In this document: piece by piece, positions 9,900-23,045 of the stretch | Position numbering within the stretch: position 1 is the stretch's first letter | Layout of the letters: the number at the start of each line of letters is the position of its first letter | Source of the DNA: Hordeum vulgare subsp. vulgare | Taxonomy: Eukaryota > Streptophyta > Magnoliopsida > Poales > Poaceae | Assembly: GCF_904849725.1 (NCBI RefSeq) | Contig: NC_058524.1 | Span: 552,237,763 to 552,301,762, forward strand | Reading direction: 5' to 3' | DNA: 64,000 nt | The notes under the pieces: model-generated | Seen by the model: the letters and a program-made list of their open reading frames with translations, nothing else | Databases searched by the model: none | Told to the model about the DNA's origin: nothing | Translations under genes and position numbers: made by a program

Positions 9900-12800
9900 A
9901 GTCAAAAGGTCTTTGTGAATTATGATGTAGCTTGCGCTATAGCTCTACTATTTTTTATATGTTCCCAGAGAAAATTTAGTTGAAAGATGATAGTAGCAAC
10001 TTTGCAGACTAAGTCCGTAAACTAAGGATTGTCCTCATTGCTGCGTAGAAGGCTTATGTACTTAATGCACCACTCGGTGTGCTGCACCTCGAGCCTCGTC
10101 TGTGGATGTTGCGAACATCTGACATACACGTTTTTTATGACTACGTGATAGTTCAGTGTGTAATAGTTAATGGCTTAGAAGCAAGGCGCCGAAGACGTTT
10201 TGAAAATGTCGCGGAACATGATAGATGTTCTAAGAGATGAAATTGAGATTTCATGCTCGTGCGCTTGTGGAGAGGTATGAGACCTCCGACAAGATTATTT
10301 GTGTACAAAGTAAAGGAGAAAAGCTCAAATCATTGAGCATGTCCTCATATTGTCTGAGTACAACAATCGCTTGAATCAAGTGAAAGTTAATCTTCCAGAT
10401 GAGATAGTGATGGTTCTCCAAAGTCACTGCCACTAAGCTGCTAGAGCTTCATGATGAACTATAACATATCAAGGATAGATATGATGATCCTTGAGCGATT
10501 CACAATGTTTGATAGTGCGAAAGTAGAAATCAAGAAGGGGCATCAGTTGTTGATGGTTAGTAAAACCACTAGTTTCAAGAAGGGCAAGGGCTAGAAGGGA
10601 TACTTCATGAAACAGCAAACCAGTTGCTTCTCTAATGAAGAAACCCAAGATTGAACCCAAACCCGAGACTAAGTGCTTCTGTTATGAGGGGAACGGTCAC
10701 TAAGGCGGAGCTACCCTAGATACTTGGTAGATAAGAAGGCTGGCAAAGTCGACAGATGTATATTTGGTATACATGATATTGATGTGTTCTTTACTAGTAC
10801 TCCTAGTAGCACGCGGGTATTAGATATCGGTTCAATTGCTAAGTGATTAGTAACTCGAAATAAAAGCTACGGAATAAAGGGAGACTAGCTAAAGGCGAGG
10901 TTACGATAAGTGTTGGAAGTGTTTCCAAGTTTGATATGATCAAACAACGCACGCTCCCTCTACCATCGGGCTTGGTGTTAAACCTAAATAACTGTTATTT
11001 GGTGTTTGCATTGAGCATGAACATGATTGGATCGTGTTTATTGCAATAGGATTATTCATTTAAAGAGAATGATGGTTATTCTATTTTCTTGAATAATTAC
11101 CTTCAATGGTTTATTGAATCTTGATCGTAGTGTTACACATGTTCATAATATTGGTGCCAAAAGATACGAAGTAATAATGATAGTACCACTTACTTGTGGC
11201 ACTGCCGCTTGAGTCATGTTGGTGTAAAGTGCATGAAGAAGCTCCATGCTAATGGATCTTTGTACTCGCTAATTTTTGAAACATTTGAGACATGCAAACC
11301 ATACTTGTTGGTTTAAACGCATGAAGAAACTCCATGCAGATGGATCGTTTGGATTCACTTGATTTTGAATCACTTGAGAAATGCAAAATCATGCCACATG
11401 GAACAAGATAGTAACTTGTTGGAGCAATGCATTTTGATGTGTGCAGTCCAATGAGTGCTGAGGCACGCAGTGGATATCGTTATGTTCTTACTTCACTGAC
11501 GATTTGAGTAGATACATGAGTACTTACTTGATGAATCACAAGTCTGAAATATTGAAAAGTTCAAAGCTATTTCAGAGTGCAGATCGTCGTGACAAGAGGA
11601 TAAACTATCTACGATATGATCGATGAGATGAATATCTGAGTTGCGAGTTTTTGGTACACAGTTAAGACAATGTGGAGATTGTTTTGCAATCATGCCACCT
11701 AGAACACCATAGTGTGATGGTGTGTTCGAACGTCATAGTCGCGCCCTATTTGATATGGTGCATACTATGATGTCTCTTATCGAATTACCACTATCGTTTA
11801 TGGGTTATGCATTAGAGACAATCGCATTCACTTTAAATAGGGCACCACGTATTTCCATTGAGATGACACAGTATAGACTATGGTTTGGAGAAACCTGAGT
11901 TGTCGTTTCTTGAAAGTTTGGAGTTGCGACGCTTATGTGAGAAAGTTTCAGTCTGATAAGCTCGAACCCAAAACAGATAAATGCATCTTCATAGGATATC
12001 CAAAATGGTTGGGTACATCTCCTATCTCAGATCCGAAAGCAAAGTGTTTGTTTCTAGAAATGGGTCCTTTCTCGAGGAAAGGTTTCTCTCAAAAGAATTG
12101 AGTGGGAGGGTGGTGGAACTTTATGAGGTTAGTGAACCATCACTTCAACCAGTGTGTAGCAGGGCGCGGGAAGATGTTCCTGCGGCGCCTACACCAATTG
12201 AAGTGGAAACTTATGATGGTGATCATTGAGCTTCGGATCAAGTTAGTACAAACCTCGTAGGTCGACAAGGTCGCGTACTACTACAAAGTGGTACAGTAAC
12301 CCTGTCTTGGAGGTCATGTTGTTGAACAAACGATGAACCTACGAGCTATGGAGAAGCGATGGTGGGCTCGGATTGCGACAAATGGCTGGAGGTCATGAAA
12401 TCCGGGAGAGGATCCATGAATGAAAACAAAGTATAGACTTTGGAAGAACTACTTGATGGTCGTAGGACTATTAAGTAAAGATGGATCTTTAAAAGGAAGA
12501 CACACGATGATGGTGAAAAGTCACCATTAAGAAAAGCTCGACTTATCGCAAAGATGTTTCCGACAAGTTCAAAGAGTTGACTATGATGAGACTTTCTCAC
12601 TTGTAGCGATGCTAAAAATCTGTTGGAATTATGTTAGCAGTTGTTGTATTATTTATGAAATATTGCACATAGGATGTCAAAACATTGTTTCCTCGACGGT
12701 TTCCTTGAGGAAAGGTTGTATGTGATACAACCAGAAGGTTTTGTCGATCCTAAGGATGCTAAAAAGTATGAAAGCTCCAGCGATCCTTCTATGGACTGGT

Positions 12801-13000
12801 GCAAGCATCTCGGAGTTGGAATATACGCTTTGATGAGATGATCAAAGTTTTTTGGTTTATACAAGGTTTATGAGAAACTTGTATTTCCAAAGAAGTGAGT
12901 GGGAGCACTATAGAATTTCTGATAAGTATATGTGGTTGAAATATTGTTGATGAGAAGTAATGTAGAATTTCTATAAAGCATAAAGGTTGTTTGAAAGGGG
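9900..13000 (+). pseudogene. Decayed Copia gag-pol of the Angela-like element
   Basis: Remnants appear in Copia order. A gag knuckle relic near 10664-10700 reads K-C-F-C-Y-E-G-N-G-H. Next is the protease region, where V-L-D-I-G-S-I-A at 10817-10837 has D-I-G (10823-10831) in place of the active D-T/S-G. The GAG-pre-integrase phrase T-Y-L-W-H-C-R-L-S-H-V starts at 11188, with a partial second copy near 11310. The integrase end (KVWSCDAYVRKFQSDKLEP, then KCIFIGYPK) lies at 11900-12015. Relics of the reverse transcriptase start (D-K-W-L-E-V-M and W-I-F-K-R-K) lie at 12345-12540, and Q-P-E-G-F-V-D-P at 12727-12755. Many frameshifts and stops make it non-functional. The order (integrase before reverse transcriptase) is diagnostic of Copia. 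Confidence 0.85.
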
Positions 13001-14320
13001 TTTTTCAAAGGAAGACCTGGATAGAGCTACTTGAACATTGAGCATCAAGATCTATGGAGATAGATCAAAATGCTAAACATAACTTTCAAATGAAACGCAT
13101 GCCTTGACAAGTTTTTGAAGGAGTTCAAAATAGATCAGCAAAGGAGTTCTTGGATGTGTTGTAAGGTGTGAATTTGAGTAAGAGTCAAAAACCCGACCAC
13201 GACAGAAGAACGAGAAAGGACGAAGGTATTCCCCTATGCCTTAGCCATAGAATCTAAAGTATGCCATGTTGTGTGCCGCACCTGATGTGTGCCTTATGAA
13301 AGGACGTGGATGTCGCCTAGAGGGGGTGGTGAATAGGTGCTTTAAAATAATTACAGTTTAGGCTTGAACAAATGCGGAATAAAACTAACGTTTAATTTGT
13401 CAAGCACAAAACCTACAACAACTAGGCTCACCTATGTGCACCAACAACTTATGCTAAGCAAGATAAACAACTAAGTGATAGCAAGATATATGATAATAAA
13501 CAATATGGCTATCACAAAGTAAAGTGCATAAGTAAAGGGTTTGGGTAAGAGATAACCGAGGCACGCAGAGACGATGATGTATCCCGAAGTTCACACCAAG
13601 ATGCCACTAAGGCCACCGTAATCTCCTCACGCCCTTGCACAATGCAAGATGTCGTGATTCCACCAAGGGAGGGGGTCACCGAACCCGTACAAATGGCAAA
13701 CCTCGGGTGCGGTCACCGGTACCCGTACAAACTGCTCGGGGCAATCTCCACAACCTAATTGGAGACCCCGACGCTTGCCCGAAGCTTTACACCACAATGA
13801 TTGAGCTCCGAGACACCACCAAGCTTCTAGGACGCTAAAGCATCCACGAAGAACAATATCTAGGGTACTAAGTACCAAAGGTAATAAGCTTCTCAAACTT
13901 TACTTCCACGTATCACCGTGGAGAACTCAAACCGATGCAACTAATGTAATGGCAAGAACACACGAAGTGGTCAAGTCCCTCACACTCAAATCCCTCCACA
14001 ACAACAAAAGCTATGGAGAAATAGGAGAGGAAGAACAAGTAGCTCACAATGAACTCCAAGATCTAGATCCAAGGGGTTCCCCTCACATAGAGGAGAAAGT
14101 GATTGGTGGAGATGTGGATCTAGATCACCTCTCTCTTTTCCCTCAAGAACAAGTAAAAATCATTGGAGGGATTGAGAGTTAGCAAGCTCTAAGAAGGTCA
14201 ACAATGGAGGTAGAACATGAGCTCAATGGATGGATAAAGCCAAGGGGGAAGAAGACCCCCTTTATATAGTGGGGGAAGGAATCAGACCGTTACCCCCACT
14301 TACAGCCCGAGCCCAGCGCT

Positions 14321-14632
14321 GCAGCGGTACTACCGCTGACCCTCCAGAGGTACTACCGCTGGCTGCAGCGGTACTACCACTGACCCTCCAACGGTACTAC
14401 CGCTGGCTGCAGCGGTACTACTGCTGGGCCCATGGTAGTGCAAAGATACTACCAGGCCAACCACCGCTAAGAAAGTCTTCGCAAAAAGTCTGACGTAGTA
14501 CAACCGCAAAGATGACGGTACTAAAGTCCTGGAGCGGTACTACCGCTGACCAGGGGCGGTACTACCGCTGGGACAGCGGTACTACCGCCAGCTCTAGCGG
14601 TACTACCGCTAGGTCCAGCGGTACTACCACTA
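14321..14632. repeat. Array of the palindrome GCGGTACTACCGC
   Basis: About ten copies of the self-complementary word (A)GCGGTACTACCGC(T), spaced roughly 25 bp, lie here, some with one change. They are split by a gap at 14432-14515 with weaker copies. Each copy can form a short hairpin. Confidence 0.9.
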
Positions 14633-15285
14633 GCCACTCAAACAGCCATAACTTTCGCATACGAGCTCCGAATCAAGCAAACCCAAGTTTGTTGGATTCA
14701 GGACAACAAGAGCTATCCAAACAGCGAAAACATCATAAGACCATGCAGATATGAAAAATGCCAATGATATAGAGATGTGAGACCTCTATGAATGAAGAAC
14801 CGGCAAAAACTCGAACATCGAAAACATCATAGTAGATGCATATGGACTCCGTTTTCGATGAACTCGAGCTTGTCAGGAAGATGACCATAAGCTCTAAAAC
14901 TCACAAAGAGAAACACCAAATAAGAACCAAGAAGTATGATGCAAGGATGGAAATGGTTTGAGCTCTCAACGAACGATACGATCGAGCTACTCACTTGAGA
15001 GCCCCCTTGATAGAACGGCAATCTATCCTAAAACAGAAAACCTATCAAGGGCAAACCTATACCTTGCACCTCGTCCTCTTGAGCTAGATGATGATGATCT
15101 TGGCTTCCTCAAGATGGACCACCTTTCTTGATTGCGTTGGCTTGATGAAGACTAGTTGATTGCTCCAGCATATCTTCACAAGTCCATTGCCACCACAATG
15201 GACGACAAGCTTCAAGCATGATATATTCGTGCTGATCCACTTGAACTTGCACACCGCAATCTTGATGACGATCACCACTTGACGT

Positions 15286-16893
15286 TGCTACTGCGACAAC
15301 AGACCTTCCCTGGTATGGCGCCAGGAATCCTGCTGCTACGGCTACGCCTTTAGGGACTTCCTTGACAAATATGCAAAAGATTTCCCCGCGGCCTTGGAGC
15401 CTTGCGTTGGTGTTCCCTTGAAGAGGAAAGGGTGATGTAGCACAGCGGAGGTAAGTATTTCCCTCAGTTTTGAGAACCAAGGTATCGAACCAATGGAAGA
15501 TCTCGTCAAGTCACAAGTACCTGGACAAACACAAAGAGCTTGCACCCAATGGTATGAAGGGGTTGTCAATCCCTTATAGATTGATTGCAAAGTGAGAACT
15601 AAAAGTAACAAAGTAAACAAGCAAAGTAAAAGTGAAAGTGGAAACGATAGTTGTGAATAGACCTGGGGGCCGTAGTGTTCAGTAGTGGCTTCTCTCATGA
15701 AAGCAAGTAGATGGTGGGTGAACGAATTACTGTCGAGCAATTGATAGAACCGCGCAAAGTTGTGACGTTATCTAAGGCAATGATTGTATCTATAGGCATC
15801 ACGTCCAAAACAAGTAGACCGATACTTTCTGCATCTACTACTATTACTCCACACGTCGACCGCTATCCAGCATGCATCTAGTGTATTAAGTCCAAAAGAA
15901 CAGAGTAACACCTTAAGCAAGATGACATGATGTAGATGGACAATCTCATATATACGAAAAAAGCCCATCTTGTTACCCTTGATGGCAACAACATGATGCG
16001 TGCCTTGCTCCCCTTCTGTCACTGGGAAAGGTCACCACACGGTATGAACCCAAAACCAAGCACTTCTCCCATTGCAAGAATCATAGATCTAGTTGGACAA
16101 ACAAAACCCAAGCCTCGGAGAGACTTACAAGGATATCAAATCATGCAAATAAGAAATCAGCAAAGACTCAAATATAATTCATAGATAATCTGATCACAAA
16201 TCCACAATTCATCGGATCTCGACAAACACACCACCAAAGAGGATTACATCGCATAGATCTCCATGAAGATCATGGAGAACTTTGTATTGAAGATCCAAGA
16301 GAGAGAAGAAGCCATCTAGCTACTAACTACGGACCCGTAGGTCTGAAGTGGACAACTCACGAGTCATTGGAGAGGCGATGATGTTGATGTAGAAGCCCTC
16401 CAACTCCAAAGTCCCCTCCCGCGGGGCACCGGGAAGGGTCTCGAGATGAGATCTCGCGGAAACGGGAGCTTGCGGCGGCGGAAAAGTGTTTTCGTGGATG
16501 CCCTGATTTTTTCTGGAATTTTAGGGAATTTATAGGCCAAAGACCTAGGGCAGGGGAGCGCCAGGGGGGCCACAAGCTTGGTTGTCGCGGCCTCCCCCCT
16601 GGCCGCGACAACAGGGCTTGTGGGCTCCGTGAGAGCCCACTGCCTTGGCCCTCAAGCCTCCCGATCTTCTTTCGTTCTGGAAAAATTTATTTCGGGGATT
16701 TTATTCCGTTTGGACTCCGTTCCAAAATCAGATATGAAAAGAGTCAAAAACGCAGAAAAAACAGGAACTGGCACTTGGCACTGAATTAATAAGTTACTCC
16801 CAAGAAAGATATAAAAGGTAAACAAAACATCCAAAGATTACAAGATAACAGCGTGAAACCATCAAAAATTATAGATACGTTTGAGACGTATCA
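15286..16893 (-). repeat. 3' LTR of Gypsy copy A (1608 bp)
   Basis: On the minus strand it starts TGATACGTCTCAAACG at 16893 and ends GTAGCA at 15286. It lies directly after the polypurine-like tract. The promoter part shows GGCCTATAAATTCCC (minus) around 16525-16540. Confidence 0.9.
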
Positions 16894-18873
16894 AGCATCC
16901 CCAAGCTTAACTCCTGCTCGTCCTCGAGTAGGAAAGTGATAAAGAATGAATTTTTGATGCTTTCATGTTACCTAGCATAGATGTCCTTTGTAACTCCTCT
17001 TATGTGACGTGAATGTTCAGATCCATTAGATTCAAAACAATAGTTTGCTATTGACGTGGAGACAATAATAATTCAAGCAAACTAGCAAGGTAATCATGAA
17101 CTTTCAAAATAACAAGGCCAAAAGAAAGTTATCCCTACAAAATCATATAGTCTGGCTATGCTCTATCATCATTGCACAACAAATTTAAATCATGCACAAC
17201 CCCGGTATTGGCCAAGTAATTGTTTTCACACCTTTACTTTCTCAAACTTTTTCAACTCTCACGCAATACATGAGCGTGAGACATGGTTTTAGCACTATAA
17301 GTGGTGTGGAGTGTGGTGGAGGTTGCAAGGTAAACAAGGAGAAGATGATCACATTGACTAGGCATATCAATGAGCTATGGAGATGGTCATCGATAGATAT
17401 CAACGTGAATGAGTAGGGATTGCCATACAAATGATGCACTAGAGCTAAGAGTATGTGAAATCTCTTAAAGAAAACTAGTGGGTGTGCATCCAACTTGCTT
17501 GCTCATGAAGACCTAAGGCAAATTTGAGAAATCCTATCATTGGAATATACAAGCCAAGTTATATAATGAAAATTTCCCACTAGCTATATGGTGGTGACAA
17601 AACGAGAGACTCTCAATCATGAAGATCATGGTGCTTAATATGCACAAGTGTGGAAAGGTGGTAGCATTGTCCCTTCTCTCTTTTTCTCTCATTTTTTTGG
17701 TGGGCTCTTGGGCCTCTTTTTTTATTTTATTTTTTTATTTTGGTGGGCATCTTTGGCCTTTTTTTTGTAAATGGGCTTCGCTGGCCTCTTTTATTTCCTC
17801 ACATGGGACAATGTTCCATCAATGATGATCATCACACTTACAACTAAAAACTTAGAGCAATGATGACTCTAAATGGAATGCCTTCGGTAGTATACCGTGA
17901 CAATGATCTAGCATAGCATGGACATTAATGGAAACATCATGCTAGCTATCTTACGATCATGCAATGGCAATGTAGAAGTGGTGGCACATGTCATGGTGGT
18001 AGTCGTATGGCAATATATCTTGGAATAGCTTTGAAAAAGCCATAGTAGGTAGGTATGGTGGCTGTTTTGAGGGAGGCTAATGGTGGGTTTCGTGCACCGG
18101 CGAAAATTGCACGGCACTAAAGAAGATAGTGATGGTGGAAGGTGAAAGTGCATCTAAACCATGGGCTCAACATTAGTCAAGAAGAACTCATATACTTGTT
18201 GCAAAAGTTTTAGTAGTAATCGAAACAAAGCATTCAACTCATACTCCTAGGGGAAGGGTTGGTAGGTATAAACCATCGCGCGATCCCGACCGCCACACAA
18301 AGGATGACAATCAATAGACTAATCATGCTCAGACTTCATCACATAGCGGTTCACCATACGTCCATGCTACGGGAATCACTAACTTCAACACATGTATTTC
18401 TAGATCCACAACACCTTACTAATATAACTTCAATATTACCATAACCACAACTCAAAACTAATTGAGATGAATCAAACTTCTCCAACTATTCAATGCACAT
18501 GATGGTGGAAGTTTTCATATCCCTTTGGATACCTACCCCTTTTGAGACTACTTTAATAGCATATATAAACTACCAAGCCACGCACCGCCTTGCTCTAAAA
18601 GATATAAGTGAAGCACATAGAGCAAAAGCAACTAGCTCAAAAGATATAAGTGAAGCACATGCGAGCTGAATTGTCTAACCAAAGGATATAAGTGAAGCTC
18701 GACAAAATCACGGTGAGTGCATGTATCTCTCTTTAGGTGTGCAGCAAGGATGATTGTGACGCAAAAATAAAAAGACTCCTACGATACAAGACGCTCCAAG
18801 CAAAACACATAACATGTGGTGAATAAAAATATAACCCCAAGTAACGTTACCGATGGATTGAAGACGAAAAAGA

Positions 18874-18898
18874 GGGGATGCCTTCCCGGGGCATCCCC
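18874..18898 (-). other. Conserved 25-nt hairpin, copy A
   Basis: GGGGATGCC and GGCATCCCC are separated by 7 nt in non-coding internal sequence. The same hairpin is intact in copies B, C and D. Confidence 0.85.
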
Positions 18899-19609
18899 AA
18901 GCTTAGGCTTTTATGACATCCTTGAATCAACTTGGGGTGCCTTGGTCATCCCCAAGATTGAGCTCTTGCCACTCTTTATCTTTTTGTCCATAAGAACTTC
19001 ACCCAAAACTTGGAAACTTCACAACACGAAACTTAAACAGAAACTCGTGATAACATTAGTATAAGAAAGCAAACTACCACTTCCTTATATACTGTAGAAA
19101 ACTTAAATTCTACTTATGTTGATGTTGGGTTACTACATTTTCAATATTCCATGGCTAATACCCCCCGATACTATCCATAGTTTCATCAAAATAAGCAACC
19201 AACTCAACAAAAACAGAATCTGTTAACAAGCAGACCAGTCTGTAGCAATCTGTATACTTCGTATACTTATGGTACTTCAAAAATTATGAAAAATTACGAC
19301 AGTCTGAAGAATTTGCATAGTAATCCGAAGCAAAAATAATCAACTCAAAATCTCTTACAGAACAAAAATGAAAATTCTTTTCGTGAGCATAAAGTTTCTG
19401 TTTTTTCCAGCATGACCAAACGATCATCCCCAAGACTAATCATAACGGTTTTGCTTGGCACAAACGCAAAAAGAAACACAAAAAATGCAATCATAACGGA
19501 ATTATGGAAGTGTGGAAAACACAAAACAGAAAGAAAAAGGATGGTCGTTGGGTTGCCTCCCAACAAGCGCTATTGTTTAACGCCCTTAGCTAGGCATAAG
19601 GTGATGGAA

Positions 19610-20292
19610 TCACGTATAGTCATCCTTGGTGCTCAAACCATAAGTAGTGTGATCATTTACCATCTTAATATCTTCATATTTATTGGATGACTCACCACTA
19701 GCTTTAGGAACGAAAACAGACTTGACGATCTTTTTGAGAGTGAGATTTGGAGTATTTTGCACAGCGGCAAAAGCGGAACCCAAGTTGGTCATGACATCTT
19801 CTAGTTTGCCAATTCTAGAGGAATCGTTAACTATAGGTTCCTTCTCCCTAAAATTTTTCAAGACCATTCCCACTTTGGATCCGTACTGAGTAATTTGGTT
19901 GTGGATCTTTCTGTCCAAACCCTCAACAAGTTCAATTGTGGCAAAAAAAATTCAATAGCGTCAAGCCTTTGCATCACGTGTTCCAAGGTCAAGGTAGTTC
20001 CATTAACCATGAGCGGGGGTGAGCCTACCAAATTCATGATAGCTCCATAGGAGTTAACAGTATGGCTCCCCAAAATATTCCCGCCTACGATGGTATCAAT
20101 AATATACCTATTCCAAGGAGAGATTCCAACATAATAACTGCGAAGAGGAACGGTAGTGGATTGCTTACGAGTAGATCTACTTTGAGCATTGCAAATCCTG
20201 TACCAAGCGTCCTTTAAATTTTCTTCCTCATTCTGCCTGAAATTGAGAACTTCGTTCTTAGGGGTATCGTTTGGAGTAGTGGGTCTAGCCAT
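19610..20292 (-). pseudogene. Gag-like ORF of Gypsy copy A, frameshifted
   Basis: The start is the ATG read from CAT at 20290-20292 (M-A-R-P-T-T-P-N-D). A Retrotrans_gag-like N-terminal domain follows, with NLKDAWYRICNAQSRSTRKQ then S-Y-Y-V-G-I-S-P-W-N-R-Y. A small deletion at an A-run (19942-19950) breaks the frame after R-L-D-A-I-E. The other frame (from 19918) carries a helical C-terminal half and stops at 19610. The homologous ORF in copy D is open across this point. There is no zinc knuckle and no pol. Confidence 0.8.
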
Positions 20293-20589
20293 TGATGGAC
20301 TATCCCACACACGAACGAGCAGGAAGTAAGCGAGTGAAGCGGGCAAAAGAAACGACAAAGGAAAACGGCAAAAAGGCAAATGAAAACGGCAAAGGAGAAA
20401 GGCAAATGAAAACGGCAAATGTGAAGTGGGGGAGAGGAAAACGAGAGGCAACTGGCAAAAAGGGTAAATGCAAGAGATGAGTTTGTGACACCTACTTGGA
20501 TAGATCTCCTCCCCGCGCCAGAAATCAGCACATTGACGAGAGACTATTCTTGACTTGATCCTCCTAGGCAACGGCGCCCGAAATCCTTC

Positions 20590-22200
20590 TACTACTGCGA
20601 CAACACACCTTCCCTGGTACGGTGCCAGGAATCCTGCTACTACGGCTACGCCTTTAGGGACTTCGTTGGCAAATATGCAAAGGATTTCCCCGCGGCCTTG
20701 GAGCCTTGCGTTGGTGTTCCCTTGAAGAGGAAAGGGTGATGTAGCACAGCAGCGGTAAGTATTTCCCTCAGTTTTGAGAACCAAGGTATCGAACCAATGG
20801 AAGATCTCGTCAAGTCACAAGTACCTGCACAAACACAAAGATCTTGCACCCAACGCTATGAAGGGGTTGTCAATCCCTTATAGATTGTTTGCAAAGTGAG
20901 AACTGAAAGCAACAAAGTAAACAAGCAAAGTAAAAGTGAAAGTGGAAGCGATAGTTGTGAATAGACCCGGGGGCCGTAGTGTTCACTAGTGGCTTCTCTC
21001 ATGAAAGCAAGTAGACGGTGGGTGAACGAATTACTGTCGAGCAATTGATAGAACCGCGCAAAGTCATGACATTATCTAAGGCAATGATTGTATCTATAGG
21101 CATCACGTCCAAAACAAGTAGACCGATACTTTCTGCATCTACTACTATTACTCCACACGTCGACCGCTATTCAGCATGCATCTAGTGTATTAAGTCCAAA
21201 AGAACAGAGTAACGCCTTAAGCAAGATGACATGATGTAGATGGACAATCTCATATCTACGATAAAAGCCCATCTTGTTACCCTTGATGGCAACAACACGA
21301 TGCGTGCCTTGCTGCCCCTTCTTTCACTGGGAAAGGTCACCACACGGTATGAACCCAAAACCAAGCACTTCTTCCATTGCAAGAATCATAGATCTAGTTG
21401 GCCAAACAAAACCCAAGACTCGGAGAGACTTACAAGGATAGCAAATCATGCAAATAAGAAACCAACAAAGACTCAAATATAATTCATAGATAATCCGATC
21501 ACAAATCCACAATTCATCGAATCTCGACAAACACACCACCAAAGAGGATTACATCGGATAGATCTCCATGAAGATAATGGAGGAATTTGATTTGAAGATC
21601 CAAGAGAGAGAGAAGAAGCCATCTAGCTACTAACTACGGACCCGTAGGTCTGAAGTGGACTACTCACGAGTCATTGGAGAGGTGATGATGTTGATGTAGA
21701 AGCCCTCCAACTCCAAAGTCCCCTCTGACAGGGCACCAGGAAGGGTCTCCAGATGAGATCTCATGGAAACGGAAGCTTGCGGCGGCGGAAAATTGTTTTC
21801 ATGGATGCCCTGATTTTTTCTGGATTTTTAGGGAATTTATAGGCCAAAGACCTAGGGTAGGGGAGCGCTAGGGGGGCCACAAGCTTGGTTGCCGCGGCCT
21901 CCCCCCTGGCCGCGGCAACATGGCTTGTGGGCTCCCTGAGAGCACACTGCCTTGGCCCTCAAGCCTCCCGATCTTCTTCCGCTCTGGAAAAATTTATTTC
22001 GGGGATTTTATTCCGTTTGGACTCCGTTCCAAAATCAGATCTTAAAAGAGTCAAAAACACAGAAAAAACAGGAACTGGCACTTGGCACTTAATTAATAAG
22101 TTAGTCCCAAAAAAGATATAAAAGGTAAACAAAACATCCAAAGATGACAAGATAACAGCGTGAAACCATAAAAAATTATAGATACGTTTGAGACATATCA
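20590..22200 (-). repeat. 5' LTR of Gypsy copy A (1611 bp)
   Basis: On the minus strand it starts TGATATGTCTCAAACG at 22200 (one change from the partner LTR) and ends at 20590 as ...GTAGTA instead of GTAGCA. The two LTRs are very similar throughout, so A is the youngest layer of the nest. Confidence 0.88.
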
Positions 22201-23034
22201 ACGTCATCCTTCATGGGTTGTATGAGATCTTCCTTTTGACGCAAGCCCATGGAAACACGCCTAACCCCCACATAGAACTCTCACGAAGACCATGGGTTAG
22301 TACACAAACATGTAATGGACAATGCTTACCATACCATGGGATCACTTGATCCCTCTCGGTACATCTTGTACGCTTTGTGTGTTGATCATCTTGATTTACT
22401 CTTTGTCTGCGATCTTGATCAACCTTGTGTCTCTATGACCATTCTTTGGATAATACCTTGAATATCTTGGTCATCATATAAACTCCTTGAACCCAACAGA
22501 TGGACTTCAAGAAGTGCATATGGACAAATCCTATAAATATAACTTAAGGCAACCATTAGTCCATAGGAATTGTCATCAACTACCAAAACCACATATGGAG
22601 ATATATGCTCTAGCACCTTGCCACAAGTGTGTTAAGAGGTACAAAGAGTGATACAGGATTGAATCACTGAACAACAGTCAAAGTTATCCTTAGTAACTGA
22701 TGGACTAAGGATTTTTTCTCGATTATGGAGGTGGTTAAAGAGTTCATCGTAAAGGGTTACGTAGATGCAACCTTTGACACTAATCCGAATAACTATGAGT
22801 AGTAAAACAAATTCGTATAGTAGAGTAGATATTTGGAGTATTTCTGAATAGCACGTAGTAGCAGCATCTATAAGACAACATAAAGATTTGTAAAGCACAC
22901 ACGGATCTGAAAGATTCAGAATCGTTTACTAATACCTCTCTCACGAGCAAGACGTGATCAAACCCCAGAAATATATGGGTGTTGGATTCGTTAAAATCAA
23001 ATAGTGATGTGAACTAGATTATTGACTCTAGTGC

Positions 23035-23045
23035 AAGTGGGAGAC
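23035..23045 (+). promoter_or_regulatory. Polypurine tract of the Angela-like element
   Basis: AAGTGGGAGAC lies immediately before the 3' LTR. It is the usual plus-strand primer position. Confidence 0.8.

Larger units (their letters stand above)
15286..22200 (-). mobile_element. Gypsy copy A: gag-only non-autonomous LTR retrotransposon (Sabrina/WHAM-like)
   Basis: This 6915-bp element is inserted in the solo LTR with the duplication ACGT at 15282-15285 and 22201-22204. On the minus strand it has the 5' LTR at 20590-22200, a primer-binding-site relic GGCGCCGTTGCC at 20567-20578, one gag ORF, about 2.7 kb of non-coding sequence, a polypurine-like AGCTTGGGGATGCT, and the 3' LTR at 15286-16893. 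No protease, reverse transcriptase or integrase sequence is seen anywhere in it, so it must have moved with enzymes from another element. The family name is from memory of the LTR (TGATACGTCTCAAACGTATC) and needs a repeat-library check. Confidence 0.88.
13297..22615 (+). mobile_element. Solo LTR (~2.4 kb without its insert), family not named
   Basis: It starts TGAAAGGACG at 13297 and ends ATGCTCTAGCA at 22615 (TG...CA). The flanks are CCTTA (13292-13296) and CCTTG (22616-22620), and the Copia internal sequence joins across it (GTGTGCC / CCACAAG). It is itself split by Gypsy copy A at 15286-22200. The two parts (13297-15285 and 22201-22615) have no internal domain between them once A is removed, so this is a solo LTR. 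It is familiar to me as a common Triticeae repeat with GCGGTACTACCGC palindromes, but I cannot give its family safely. Confidence 0.8.

Noticed and set aside
13627..14754. Open frames in the solo LTR (for example 14230-14493)
   Set aside because: They translate the GCGGTACTACCGC array and other LTR sequence and show no domain.
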